Positions 50,725 through 63,084 of a stretch of DNA of 64,000 nucleotides are shown one piece after another. Origin of the DNA: Theobroma cacao (taxonomy: Eukaryota > Streptophyta > Magnoliopsida > Malvales > Malvaceae); contig NC_030852.1 in the NCBI RefSeq assembly GCF_000208745.1, positions 22,605,613-22,669,612 on the forward strand. The letters are read 5' to 3'. Under the pieces are notes generated by a model. That model saw only the letters and a list, made by a program, of their open reading frames with translations. It did no database searches and was not told where the DNA came from. The position numbers and the translations under genes are program-made. Each line of letters starts with the position of its first letter. Within the stretch, counting starts at the first letter, position 1.

Positions 50725-52395
50725 TCAGTTAGAAATCAATCCCACTAATGCTTCGTGCTTGTGGCTGCTTCCAACCCACCACGGCTTGAACCCCACATGA
50801 GCACTGGTTTCTTCTTCAACAGGAGCAGGCAGATTAAGATCAAGAAAGTCACGAATTTCCGGAATGGGCTTTTGGATTACAATTGCTTGATTTGCTTTTG
50901 CCTCAGCGACTAAATGAGATCTCTTGTGACCGCCTAAGGCTTGGCCTGATGGGAAAACCTTGAGACAAATGGGGCACTCATGCCCTTTGCTCTTCTTAAC
51001 CCCATAGCTTATCTCAGCCTTATCATCACTGTCTGCAGTTAATTGAGCAATGGGAAATTCATTGCCAATTGATTTGACAAGCTTGCTATCTGCTGTTGGG
51101 TCGGGAGAGTGTTCAGTTTCAATGCTATTTTCACTGCTGTCAATTCTTGAAGCAAAGCAGCCCTTGATTTTTTTATGGCTAGCTCTATGACCTCCTAGAG
51201 CTTGGTAAGAGTGGAAGATCTTGTTACAAGTAGTGCACTCAAACTTGCTTCTCTTATGAGGATCCTTACAAAATTCAGAGTCAAGAACATCAGTTGTCAG
51301 TTTGTTCACAGAACCTGATTTCAGTTCAGGATCATAAGAGTATTGTAACTTCCTCCTGCTTGAATTCAACTTACTGGAACCTAGTTGAGCTCGATTTACA
51401 CCAGTTTGTTTCACTAAATTCCTGCTCAATTCAACTTCAGAATTTTCTGCTCCAAACTGACCATCTAGTTGGGACTTACTGTTTCTTTCATCCTTGACGG
51501 ACTCATGAACAGAAACTTCATTTTTACTTTTATTCACTCTAATCCCAGTTTTTGACAGCCCAGAAGCACAAAATTCTGCTTGTCCCGCTCCAGCTTGGAA
51601 AGTCTCAGAATCCACTGTACCAGATTCTAACTCCTTCTCTTTCTGTTTTTTCAACAACCTAACCTCGTTACCATTACAGCTGGAAGTTTTGATCTCAAAT
51701 TTGGCTTCCAAAAACACAGAGTTATTATCGGAAGATTCAGCAACAGAATTTAAGCCACCCCAATGACCCACATCTCTAGAAAGCATCATCAAGCTTAGAG
51801 CAACCTCTTCTTGTTCTTGCTCGATCTCAGACATGGAAGAGGAAGCATGGTTAGTTAAAGAGAAAGTAGAAGAATTTGCAGTGCCCATGTACCTTGTTCT
51901 TCTTTTCGATCTCCTCCCTTTACTAGGAGCAGCAGTTTCATTGTCAGATTGGCTATCCATGACCAGCGTTTTTTTAGCACTAGTCCAAGAATCTTGTTCC
52001 TCCAAGCTATTATTGGAAGCTCTTTCTTTCTCTGAATGGCACTTCATGTGACCAAACAATGCTTTCCAAGATTGGAAACCTTTGCCACACTCTTTGCAAA
52101 CCTTGTCATGAACTAAAGTATCTTCACTTGAATCTGCTAATCTCCATGTCTTCTTGGGGTTCCCTCTGAGGACATAACCACCATTAATCCCAGCATCTAG
52201 ACCAGCTTCAGTGTTAGCACCACAACCAACGTTATTGACAGAAACAAGCTTTTTCTTGCTGAGCTTGTCATTAGTTTCAGCTGAATTATTGTTGGTAGTC
52301 ATGTGAGACCTCATATGACCACCCAAGGATCTGCCACAGGAGAAGCTCTTGCTACAAAACTTGCAAACATGCTTGAATTCTTGATCTTCTTCCAT
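50725..52395 (-). CDS. ZAT-type C2H2 zinc finger transcriptional repressor, intronless
   Basis: 556 residues in one exon. Four TFIIIA-type fingers lie at residues 11-31 (SLGGH), 100-120 (ALFGH), 387-407 (QALGGH) and 474-494 (QALGGH); the plant-specific QALGGH helix places it in the ZAT/C1-2i class. An EAR repression motif DLNLP is at 519-523, and a basic patch (KGRRSKRRTR, about residue 158) is a likely nuclear signal. Such proteins bind A(G/C)T-containing DNA through spaced fingers and recruit TOPLESS-type corepressors, often in stress responses. It is longer than the two-finger ZATs and resembles ZAT4/ZAT9-like four-finger members. Fingers 1 and 2 depart from the QALGGH core (first SLGGH, second ALFGH), so the C-terminal pair is probably the main DNA reader. 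Confidence 0.92.
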   Translation of the reverse strand: MEEDQEFKHVCKFCSKSFSCGRSLGGHMRSHMTTNNNSAETNDKLSKKKLVSVNNVGCGANTEAGLDAGINGGYVLRGNPKKTWRLADSSEDTLVHDKVCKECGKGFQSWKALFGHMKCHSEKERASNNSLEEQDSWTSAKKTLVMDSQSDNETAAPSKGRRSKRRTRYMGTANSSTFSLTNHASSSMSEIEQEQEEVALSLMMLSRDVGHWGGLNSVAESSDNNSVFLEAKFEIKTSSCNGNEVRLLKKQKEKELESGTVDSETFQAGAGQAEFCASGLSKTGIRVNKSKNEVSVHESVKDERNSKSQLDGQFGAENSEVELSRNLVKQTGVNRAQLGSSKLNSSRRKLQYSYDPELKSGSVNKLTTDVLDSEFCKDPHKRSKFECTTCNKIFHSYQALGGHRASHKKIKGCFASRIDSSENSIETEHSPDPTADSKLVKSIGNEFPIAQLTADSDDKAEISYGVKKSKGHECPICLKVFPSGQALGGHKRSHLVAEAKANQAIVIQKPIPEIRDFLDLNLPAPVEEETSAHVGFKPWWVGSSHKHEALVGLISN

Positions 52396-53130
52396 TGAAA
52401 AGATAATTCACAATTCAATAAAGAAAACACAGATCAGAAGGAAAAAAAAATGAAACTTTAAATCTGGTTAAAGAATTGGAAACAATGCTTCAATTCTTGA
52501 TCTCATTATACTCAGAAGAAAAGCCAAACGGCGATGAAACAGAGCACTCTAAAAACAAAAATTGTAAGACCCCAGATCAGAAAATTAAGGTAGTAGCTCA
52601 AATTTAGTTGCACACATGTTTCAAATGACGGTTTTTGCTGACTAGACAAGAAATTTTCTCAGATGGCATAGAATTCTGCGGAAAGAACAAGATCTGATAG
52701 CTGAAAAGAAAGAGGCCTAGCTGAATTAAGTATGCTAGCTAGCTTTTTTTCTCTCTCAATATGGCTTCTTGGGGTAGTTGAGATATGAAGAAAAGATCAA
52801 AACTTTGAAGAGGTGGGGGTCTTTGTTGTTGTTGTTACCTTTGTTGCTAATGATGGCGATGAACAAAGCCAAATAAGAAGGAAAAAGAGAATTGTAAGGG
52901 AGAGCGAGCGTTTCTTTCTCTCTCTCTGTTAAGTATGTTTTAGTTTTTCTTTCACTTTCTCTCTTTCTCTAAAATTGACTATATTTGGAGGAGAAATCCA
53001 TGCATGGAAGCAAAGATAAAGAGATAAAGAGAGGTAAAGGGGGGAAGAAAGATAGCAGCACGTGTACTCAACTGAGAATCCTACGCCATCCCCAGACATC
53101 CAATGGCTGTGATTCCTCCAGTCGAGCATC
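52396..53130 (-). promoter_or_regulatory. 5' leader and promoter of the ZAT-type gene
   Basis: A CT-rich tract (GA-rich in plus orientation at 52940-52975; TCTCTCTCTC at 52916-52928) and a weak TATA-like CAAATATAGTC on the minus strand near 52983 fit a start near 52950. CAACAAAG|GTAACAAC on the minus strand (donor after 52839) hints at a leader intron ending near 52727 (ATTCAG); tentative. Confidence 0.4.
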
Positions 53131-54080
53131 CCTATGGTTGAGGAACCTACTAAAACACTAACTGCCCCTAACTATTCTTTCCTTTGTCTTGCTATTAAGG
53201 AATTGGCAGCCCCACTCTCTCGCACACACCCCAGCAGCAAGTGAAAGCTTCTGCTCTCCGGCCGTTATTCTTTTTAATTTTGGACTAATTCCATTTTTCG
53301 TACTCCATACTAAAAAATGAGTGGTGTATTTCTTTTTTCCATTTCACTGCTATAAAATAAAGATTTTCTCCTGCCAAGGGCATGCATATTTCTTGTACTT
53401 TTTTGGGTGTGGTGTATGGTCATTGGGCTTATCAATGACGAGGGTTATCTGGTCATTTCACCTAAGCAAGGTTCATTTGGAGTGATCTGATTGGGTGGTG
53501 TGGGACTTGGGAAAGCTGTACTTTGAGAAGATCTCATGACACAATTGAGTACTTCATCTGCTGCTGCTGGAAGCTTGCAGATAATAATTTATCTGCTGTT
53601 ATGTTGGCATATTTGTAAGCATCCTATTCCCACAAGCCCATTCCTCTTTCTTTATCTCTTTGTTTCAATAATTTTGTATTCTTCTGGAATCAATAATCTT
53701 TGCTCCCCTCAAGATCCGTATGTCTCCAGCTAAACTTTCTAGTATGGATCACATAATGTTTAACTTGGGTTTGGAATGATGTAGCTCATCTTTTACTGTA
53801 AGACTAATGGAGAAAGTAAAGAAAGAAATCTGGACAGCTTCTTTTAGAAAGAGAGAGAGTCACTTTTGGCTTCATCAGCAGGTAATTTCGTTGAAATATC
53901 TGACACCTCCATCAACTAAGCCTGCAACTTGCGAGCATGGTCTTTTAACTACCAAAAAGAAAAGAAAAAATAAAATTTGTGCACATCTTCCTAGGATTGT
54001 AAACTGCAAGGAAGATTGCTATTTAACTAAGAGCCTTTGCACATTTATTTTTCTATCTTGCTGTGCATTAAAAATATTTT

Positions 54081-54709
54081 GGTACCGTTTTGTATGAAAA
54101 AAGTGAAAACACATTTTTTGTAATATATTCAATTAAATTATATTACAGTATTTATTTTACAATAAATCATTGTAATATAAGATTGTAATACAGTCATATT
54201 ACAATCAAGGGATGTAATGTAATTACAGTCTAAAACTAATATAATTATATTACATTAACTCTACAATGTTCTTAAAGATACTTTACTTTTTAAATTTATT
54301 ATCTTGTTAAAAATATTTTATAATGTTGTAATTAAAATAAAAAATATTAAAATAAAATATATAATATAAAAATTAAAAAATATAAGAAATTAAATTTTAT
54401 ATAATATAGGTAAAAGAAATTAAAATAAAATAAATAATATAAAAAATTATATTAAAAAATAAAAATAAAATATATAAAAAATATAAGTATATTAAACTTG
54501 TATTTTAATAAATAAGGGTAATTTTGAAAATTAACATTACATTTTCAACAAAGTACTTGTAAACCAAACACTGCAATATTATCTTCTTTGCATTTTAATC
54601 ATTATTTTACTTGTATACCAAACACTGTAATGTTATTTTCTCTGCAATCACATTACTTGCAATCATGTTACCTGTAATTACATTACATTGTAAAGTATCA
54701 AACGCCACC
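54081..54709. mobile_element. MITE-like element with GGTRNCGTTTGRTA-type ends
   Basis: The left end reads GGTACCGTTTTGTATG (54081) and the right end on the opposite strand GGTGGCGTTTGATACTTTAC (54709). The interior is rich in TGTAATATTAC-like words in both orientations. Two direct copies of a 38-bp word, 54555-54592 and 54609-54646 (ACTTGTA-ACCAAACACTG), lie near the right end. No coding capacity; no target duplication found. Confidence 0.5.
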
Positions 54710-56579
54710 TTAATTGCAAATAAAGGTGTTATAAATAACAATACAAGAAAAGAAATTTTTATTACCAGTAAAAAAATTTACCCTCGTCCCAACACCTGTA
54801 GGCAAAATCTGCCTTTGAAGGATCTGTTTGACTGTTTCACCATTCAGAACTTTATATCCTTGGGTAACACTTCTTCAAGTCAGTGAAGGAATGCCTTGTT
54901 CACAAGCCACTTGTACATAAATTGCTTATGGAGGTCAACTTGATTAAATAGTATATATTTGAGGAGTGTGTAGGTAAAATGAACTTGATAAATTAAAATG
55001 ACTTGTTGATGATTTAAGCCTCTCTAACTTATTGAAACTGGTAAACTAAAAATAAATAATTATCTGCACAAGTTGGGGGGGTACTATATAGTTATGAAGA
55101 TTAATCTGGTCACACATATATATATATATATATATTTTATGAAGTGTGCCTTTCCTAGCATTGGGATTGCTATATCCCATGAAACACCCAACACAAAAAA
55201 AATGAATTAATACAAGCTGTCTGTGATTTCCGAGTGCTTTTGCAATTTTGAAAAACAAAAGGAGGGTTTGGATGTTAGCTCATGTTCAGTATTACATTGT
55301 CAGGAATTGTCCGTCCAGCAAGACCAAACGTGAGTGATGATGCCGGCCTTTATTCATGATCAAAAGCCGGCTTTCTTTGCACTAACCTCAACGTGAATGT
55401 CTTATTAGCAGCTGATAATCGCATCTTACTCGCCACAACTCCCTTCTTTTGTGCCCTCTTTGCCGGCATTTTAGTACAATGTTTAGCTGTAAACTCGTCT
55501 AAAAATCTCTTCTCTCCTAGTTGTTTATGCACTGATAGCTGAGGAGGTGTCAAACACAAAGCCATTAGGGCAAAAAATGGAATATTATTTGCCTTTTGCC
55601 ACAATAGTATTCTAAACATCATGTGCTTGCACATTATGAATGCCTATGCTGGCCACTGAGTATTTATGCACTATAATGTTTGAGCCAATTATTTTAACTG
55701 CTTCGGAATATATATAATTTTCTACTGTCCTTTGGATTCGAACTTGGTTTAAGCAGACAGACTAGTAGATAATAAATATATATATATAGTTATATAGTTA
55801 TAGGAACCAAATCATTTAATGCAGGTCTGCACATATAATATATGATATTAAAGACCCTCCAAAAAGCATAATCTACCATTTTCCATCAAAACAAAAAGAG
55901 GAACTTGTTCTGAACACAACTACACATATCGAAAGATGCACAATTTGTGTATTGCTGCAGTGAATTTGCTGATTGAACATATTTTCCAACAAATGATTAC
56001 AGATCGATGTAGGCAATTTGCTTTCAAACTCAAAAGTGAAATATGTATTTTATGCTGCTAATTAACCTGCCAGGCATGCATCTGTTCAATTTAATAATTA
56101 ATGGAAGTTTCGTTTTACTTCAATCTCAGCTTATTTTTCAAGCCAATTTTATTTTTGTTTTCTGGCCATAGTTAAATATACTGTATGCATAAGAAAAATG
56201 TTCTAATATAGAAGAAGCTTCAAAGTAATTCACAGAAATGTGTAGTGGTGTTTGGCATATGCTAAATGGCTAGTGGCTGCTGTCTGCAGAAACTTCACTT
56301 GAGAGTCAAGAGTGTTGGCCTGCTAGCTTGGTCCTTCAAAAGTGATATGCTCAAATGGACAAGTAGACAACTTCCAAGGAAAGATTTGGCCACTCCTTGT
56401 CTTCTGCCATGCCTTACATTTATACATGTAGTATATATATCAGGGTAAGATAAGATGCCCAACTTTGGCTTTATGCTTGATGAAGCTCTTCTCCCTGCTC
56501 AGACCATGCATGAGTCATATGACATAATCCTGGAACCAACATTGGTGGGACATTGACCCATAGCATGAGCCCACTAGCC

Positions 56580-56761
56580 CTATTCCTCTTCTGCTATATC
56601 ACTCCCAAAATTCCAAACCCATCTAAGCTTTTTCTTTTCTCTTACTCCTCTTCATTCCTTCCTTTGTCACCACTCACCAACCCCAAGATTTTCTTATATT
56701 CAATCTATCCACACTACCTTTATACATGCATTCTGTTACTTTTAAGAAACCAATTAAATAA
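56580..56761 (+). promoter_or_regulatory. Promoter/leader-like patch with a 12-codon frame
   Basis: The sequence is C/T-rich like a plant 5' leader (CACTCACCAACCCCAAG) with CTATATCAC upstream near 56594, and runs into ATG at 56726 followed by an 11-residue frame ending TAA at 56761. No gene follows. It could be the start of a non-coding or lost gene; weak. Confidence 0.2.
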
Positions 56762-56810
56762 ATCCTCTAGCAACAACAAGCTAGATTGAATCAATATGTA
56801 AGAATTCTTT

Positions 56811-56900
56811 GTAGCCTAGTTGGATGGTGCAAATTGTTTTGGCTTGTTACTACAAATTTTTATTGTTAGATAGTATGAGTACGATTCCTTGGATGGATCT
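56811..56900 (+). mobile_element. Possible tRNA-derived SINE fragment
   Basis: TAGCCTAGTTGG matches the Pol III box A consensus and sits about 60 bases before GAGTACGATTCCT, a degenerate box B. No target duplication or clear A tail was found, so this may be a worn SINE or chance. Confidence 0.3.
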
Positions 56901-59221
56901 CTTAAATATGGAAACAACCCTCTTCAATCCCTTTTTGCCAAGCATGAATTAAAAGACCTCAGCCCTTGAAAGCAAGAAGTGAACCTATACATTCACCAAA
57001 AAGGATCAGTATGATAAATAGCTCATGCTAGATCTTAATTAGAATTTGTACATTGCCACTGCATTAAATAATTTCTATACATTACTCTCAACATAAATTT
57101 TATTTATATAGGGAAGAGAGATCAGTCAACAATATAAATTGATGTTGGTAAATAACAAAATACTACTACAATGCAAGTTGTTATATAAACTTTATGGAAT
57201 AGCAAAGCAAAATCTAATAAGGTTGTGCAGCCATTTTCTGCATAAATGAATTTGGTTGGATACAAGAAAATAATGCAAAGAGAAAAAAATAAAAAAGAAA
57301 AAGAAGTTAGTTGAGGACATTGCAAAAGGAAAAGATTGATATTGTGGGCATGTGGGTTCTTTCACTACATGAAGCAAAAGCTTTAGAATTGGTTTAGATG
57401 TCCTATGACTTTAGTACACAAGGTTTGAGTTACTTTGATTGGTCAGCTAAGCTTCAGCCGACACTCCTCAGTGATTATTAAAATCTTCGGAAATGATTAT
57501 AAATTAAGTTGCACCTGTAATAAGCATGCTAAGGCTTTAATCAAATCATAGGTACAAGGCTTGCCGGTTGGGGCATTCTAACCCAACTGCTTTAGTGACA
57601 AGTCAAATAACTGCTTAGCTAGCTTCCCCCCACAAATAAAAATTAATATGGGAAAAAGTGTAAAAGGAAATTGCGTGGTAAAGTTGCTGAGAATCTTCTC
57701 CTTAGGCGGCCTTTCACTTTGTGAAACTTTTCTGTTAACACCTAATTACTATATATAATCTGAATTCAAAGTTTATATGCTAATTAACGTCAAATAACAA
57801 AATTGTTTAAGTCGTTATGTGAAAGAATTGAAATTTTTTTTTTTTTGTTTTAATGCTTTACGTATGGAGTTTTACGAGTCTCTTGAACTATATATATATA
57901 TAATTGGAGACAGTTTTTTCATATTATTTTATTTTGATGATTCAAGATGAAATTTAATATATATATTTATGAATGTAGATATGTATGTATGTATATATGA
58001 GTTAGTTACGTGTATATGTGGAGTCGTCGCTTTTTATACATATGGCCTAATTAATGATAAAGGTGCATGTGTGTGGCTTGATATGAGTAATAATGGTGCA
58101 TGTGGTTATAGTGAGGAAGCTAAGGTCCTCCCTCACCAGCAATTCTTAGGGCATACTCAAGAGAGTCGATGAATTTCTGTTGAGTGATGAACCTTTAAGA
58201 AGCTTTGAAAGAGCTAATTAAATGTTATGTAGGACCACCTAGCTAGTCTCCGGATGGAAGGAAGGGGCAGTTTGGAGTAAGCACACTGCCTTTTTTTTTT
58301 TTTTTTTTATTGTTTTCTTCGTCTTTTCTTAATTACTATAACTAAGCAAAGAGGTCTTTTTATTGCTTAGCTGCTTATATATATATATATAATCCTCTTA
58401 TCCAACGCCACATGTGGGCGTTTTAATCAAAGATTAGTTCATAATAATGATAATAATAGCTTTCCTAATATATTATTCCTCATGCATAGCAGCCCTTACT
58501 TGATTGTAATTATTACAAATAGGGGACAAGAAAAATTCTGCTACAACAATAGAAATGATTCATCTTCAGTTCTAAGTTCTATTTAGATTTTGAATCAAAT
58601 CACAGTAATGGAAACCCTTACATAAAATTAATATATTTAATTGAATTCAATTTACGTTTATTTCTATTTTATCTTAGATCACAAAATTAAATGTCATTGA
58701 TAATATCGATGAGTAATGTTTGAATGGTCCTACAATTTGTTAATTTTCAACTTAAACAATCTTAGTTAATGAAATTGAACTTTTTTCGAAACTAATTATT
58801 TTAGTTGTATTAAAGCTTTTTAACACAACTTTTTGTGTCATTAAATGATATGTTTTATAGTTTGAAAAATCTCAACAGATTAGTTAATATTAATAGCAAT
58901 ACCTAAAACTTTTCTACTTGTAAAGAAAAGATTTGTCATCTGCTGATTGTCCATCTAAACTCTTTGAGCTAATTCCCATGATCACCCACAGAAAAGAGTT
59001 TGCATTGGTCGCATTCCACTAACAGTTTGGACTTTTGAGGGAAAATAAATAAAGGAAATAAAAAAGAATAAAAGTCAGTGTAGTTTGATTATACTTGTTT
59101 ACCTCTCTAACCACTATTGTAATTATCAAAACCTGGTAACTAAACTGCATCAAATTCTGGCACCAAATGTGATGATCACTAGGAAAATTATTATTTCTCA
59201 TAAGAATCATAGGGCAGGAAG

Positions 59222-59223
<2 letters not shown>

Positions 59224-59268
<45 letters not shown>
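59224..59268. repeat. (AT)n microsatellite
   Basis: About 22 uninterrupted AT units, the longest simple repeat in the window. Confidence 0.95.
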
Positions 59269-59270
<2 letters not shown>

Positions 59271-61057
59271 GTGTCAAACTTGGAATCTGGAATGGAAATT
59301 AAAATGGGTTGCAGCTAGTTAGGTGAGTCAATGACACTTGAGATCATCATTAATTATAGGAATGCAATTTCTGTGAATTTATCAAAACTCTGGAATTATA
59401 TATGATAGATCACGTAGTTATATGTTTCTTGCAAAATAAGATCCTAGCTGGATTACTTTACACACCTTTTTGGGCCACTAAAGTTAGGAAAAGTCAAGCA
59501 CTACTCCCCCCATAGCTGATATTGAAAGGAAAGTAGGAAACCAAGTGGGGTTGGAAGGTTTTTGAAGAGGATCTTGATCAAGGGTTTCCATAATTCTGAT
59601 CCATTGCGCCGTTTGGTCAACTGTCGCACAAATTTTCCCTTGATTAATCATGTTAGTCAAGGTTAAACCAAGTTACTAGATGGCTAGTCTCTCATTAATT
59701 AGTTGTTGAGCTTTTTCAAAGTTCTCACTTCACTCAATCAATCCCTGATTGGATTAAACAGTGCGACTTTCCGGATTAATGCTCCTCTCTCTTGGAAATA
59801 AACAAGCAAAGCAAAGAAAAACTGACATTCTTCACACTACAACGAAGCTAGTGATTGCATTTACAAGCTGTGCCATTAAGTTATTGGGTAATAGTACCTG
59901 TACAACTATTGTGATTGAGACTCCTTATCAAAGGGTCAATACCATGCTATTATTGCTATAAATTAGATTAAATACAAGCTTAGTAGAGGTGACGAAATGA
60001 ATCCGAATTTAAAAGTCACACCAAGTTCGAATAATTCCAAAAATTAAAAAGTTTGAACCCGAAAAGATTCAAACTTGATATCATTCCGATCCTAGTTAAG
60101 CTTGAAACGATATGAAATCTGGATGCAAACGCACCCAGGTGACGCCTCTCTCTTTTATCGTGGCTAAATGCTACTTGTACAGAGTTGAAGGTGCTGCACC
60201 ATTTAATGTCAACTTGCAGAGTAATGTACTTTATCATAGTTATAATGACGAAAGCCTCAGTCTATCTATCTGTAAGCATGAGAACAAGTGGTTGGTTTTG
60301 AAAGAGATCCTTGAAATCTAAAGAAAATGACAGAAAAAACAGAAAGTAAAGCGCATTGGAGTTGCTAAAGATAGAATATATTCCAATCTGACATACTGTT
60401 TCTGCAGATTATAAAGGGTGCCATTCGAATTCAGTGGATAGTGATCTTTTTGACTGCCTAAAGCTTGTTTCTTCACCATTATTTTTTTGAGATATTGCTT
60501 TGCAGCGTCACCCCAGCAGCACCTTACAGTTAGAGAATGGGGTGATGATGTCCAAAATATAACTTGGGCTTAAGGAACCAGTAAGAGGAATATCATCAAA
60601 CAAGTTAACTGATATGCATTCAAATAAAGGCAACCATTTTACTTCCTTGAAGAAAAACCAGAAACAAAATTCTGCAGTGGAGGGAAAGATACCAGATCCT
60701 TGTAAGCCGTGTATTTATATTCCGAAAATCATCTCATCCGATGGGAGAGAACTCTTCATGACCTTCTATGAAAGGTGGCAGATAGCATTGCATTAAAAGT
60801 GCCCCCAAAAAATGAAAACTAATCACCTTCTAAAATTCTCTATATTACAATGAAGGGAGGTTTCTATCATATGTGAATGTACAAAGAAAATTGAACTCTT
60901 CTATTCATTGATAAGAATTCAATCTGCGGAGGGAAGTTTCCTATGATTTATCAAGATTGTAAATCTCAGATGGCAGGCGCTTTTCATACCACCATCACTA
61001 CAATATAATGACAACAAAACTGCTCAAAGCTTTTTCCATCTATTGCTCTGTAATATA

Positions 61058-63084
61058 TCATGATCCATCCCCAAAAACCTCTTCAATCATACTACATGTG
61101 GGCAAGAAGTCGATTTTATTTTTTTGGCAAGTTGGATATCCAGCATCCCAAACTTTAGTATCACATGGTTCCAAAACATATCCATGGCTACCTCCATTGT
61201 TTAACCCATTTAAGTTACCTTGCCACTGATCAGCATTGTCAGCATTCACCGGTGTTTCATGTGATGCAGCCCCTGTATCAGAAGATGTGCATGAATCATC
61301 CTGGACTTCTCGTTCCTCTTGTTCTCCTTGTGTATCCTTGAGAGTTTTCCCGTGCAGCTGAGCTGTGGGATCAGAACCACAGCTGCTAAACAACTTTTCA
61401 GAATAAGTTTCTGAAACTTTGGTAGCATCTCCACGACTACCTAAATCTATACTGTGATTGTCACAAGTTTCATCTGCAATATCCTCATCAAAAACACACA
61501 AGCCAGCTTCCTGGCTCCGATGATTATCAAAATCTTCTTGACATATAGGTGATTCAATGACAGATTCCTCATCTTCATCTGAGAACCCAACTTCATTGTT
61601 GCCAGAATCATCAGTCCCCTGCCACTCATCATTATCACTATCAATACTCATTGATTCACACCTGTTCTGCTCAGACCTTTTCCGCAGCATAAATACATTG
61701 AAGTAATAACTGACAATATCCTCTTTGGTTCGGTAAGGGAAAACAGACACGAGGCTGTCCCAGAAATTCCTCCCCAAGGATGCTGGATTAGAGAATACAA
61801 CTTTGTGGAATAGCTGTTCCTCCTCCTCACTCCATTTCATTGTCACTAGTTCACCCATGTCACAGAAACCAAGCTCCACAAATTTCTCATGCCCAAGAGA
61901 TTTTCTAAGTTCCTCTCTTGCTTCCATAATGTGCTGCCTGACACACCTGATAGAATCCTTGTCCTCACAACTGCAATCAGATCTGCCACTTCCAACTTTG
62001 TCATCATATGCAGAAGATTCGAATGCAGGCATTGGAATGATACAAGTTCCCATCAGTTTATTCTCATATCTGTCAGCAGCAGTTTCAGATGCATCTGTAT
62101 CATTAGAAGTATTCCTGGCAACCTGTGAGTCCCATTCTGGAATATCTGCTTGGTAATTGGGTCCAGCAAGAACTTGTTTCCGTGGAGGGCATTCCAAAAG
62201 TATAGAATAGATATCATCCCAACGGGCTGATGTCCTTACTTGGCGTTCAGGGTGAAAACATTCTGCGAATGAAGGTATGTGAAGTGGTTCTTCTGGCCAT
62301 GAGTCTTCTTCACCAGTACAACAGGTGCCCAAGGAAGAGATGGCAATGCAGCTAGGAACATTGGCTTCAAAGTCCTCAGCGTTTCCTGGGTGTTTAGTAT
62401 CAATGGCATTCGCAAGCTTTTCATCACACTCGGTATTAGCATTTATGAATCTGTCCTCACCTTTACCGATTACAAATTACAACGCAGTAAGAAATAATCG
62501 AAAAGAATTACAAAAGGGGAAACAAATTGACATATTTCCAACTGAATCATCTAATACTTTCGTGTTATTTAAACAAGCACTCTTCCCAACTGGTAAAAAC
62601 TCAAAAGGCACATGAAAATAGACTCAAGAGTAACTCGGAGAATGAATTTGACCCAGGCATATTAAATCAGTGCCTTGACATAATTAAATCGCATAAAGAA
62701 CCGACACACATGATTGAATAATCCAATCTGAATATATTAGATGCAAAAATCATTCATTCAAGTGAGATCCTGGATCAGGATTCAAAGGATGGCGACCTGT
62801 TTAATATTGGGCTCAATGACTATTTACATCATTAGTTACGATAGACAGGATAGCCAAAATAGGAAATGTCAAATTAACACGCCTAAATCCCAGCCTAAGA
62901 GTCCCACATGTATTTTATCACAGGCTAGAAGTTCTGTACCTGAAGCATTAGAAATCAGGGAATCATCTTCAGGTAAAAAAGATTCTGAAGATAAAACCAG
63001 TTTATTACTACATTCTGCTTGTCTTGATTGCTTGTTTGAAACCTCAAATGTATCCTCCTCCACAAAAGGCCGCTTATGTACCAT
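61058..63084 (-). CDS. ELM2/SANT-like nuclear protein
   Basis: Exons in gene order: 63084-62940 and 62460-61058; 515 residues. The junction is phase 1 and joins SNAS-G-EDRF. The start MVHKRPFVEEDTFEV follows an intron acceptor in the leader and resembles the KRPF(D/V)(D/E)E opening of plant ELM2-domain proteins. An ELM2 core (VLAGPNYQADIPEWD) is at about residues 145-159 and a SANT/Myb-like domain (MKWSEEEEQLFHKVV to VSYYFNVFMLRKR) at about 255-310, followed by an acidic, low-complexity C-terminus. In animals ELM2-SANT pairs in MTA and CoREST recruit and activate histone deacetylases; by analogy this is a likely chromatin co-repressor subunit. The spacing between the two domains, about 95 residues, is longer than in animal pairs. 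A conserved LVTMKWS entry supports the SANT assignment. Confidence 0.85.

Larger units (their letters stand above)
53131..60800. other. Gene-poor region of about 7.7 kb
   Basis: No gene could be supported. It holds one MITE-like element (54081), several (TA)n tracts (about 55118-55134, 57889-57902, 58378-58391, 59224-59268), poly-T tracts (57837-57847, 58291-58309), a promoter-like patch (56580-56761) and a tRNA-like segment (56811-56900). Small frames such as 55350-55634 (-) and 57969-58172 (+) show no known domain. Confidence 0.5.

Noticed and set aside
55350..55634. 94-residue minus-strand frame with a basic C-terminus
   Set aside because: No motif recognised, no promoter or splice support, isolated in gene-poor DNA.
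57969..58172. 67-residue plus-strand frame
   Set aside because: Begins in a TATG microsatellite-like tract and has no domain or gene context.
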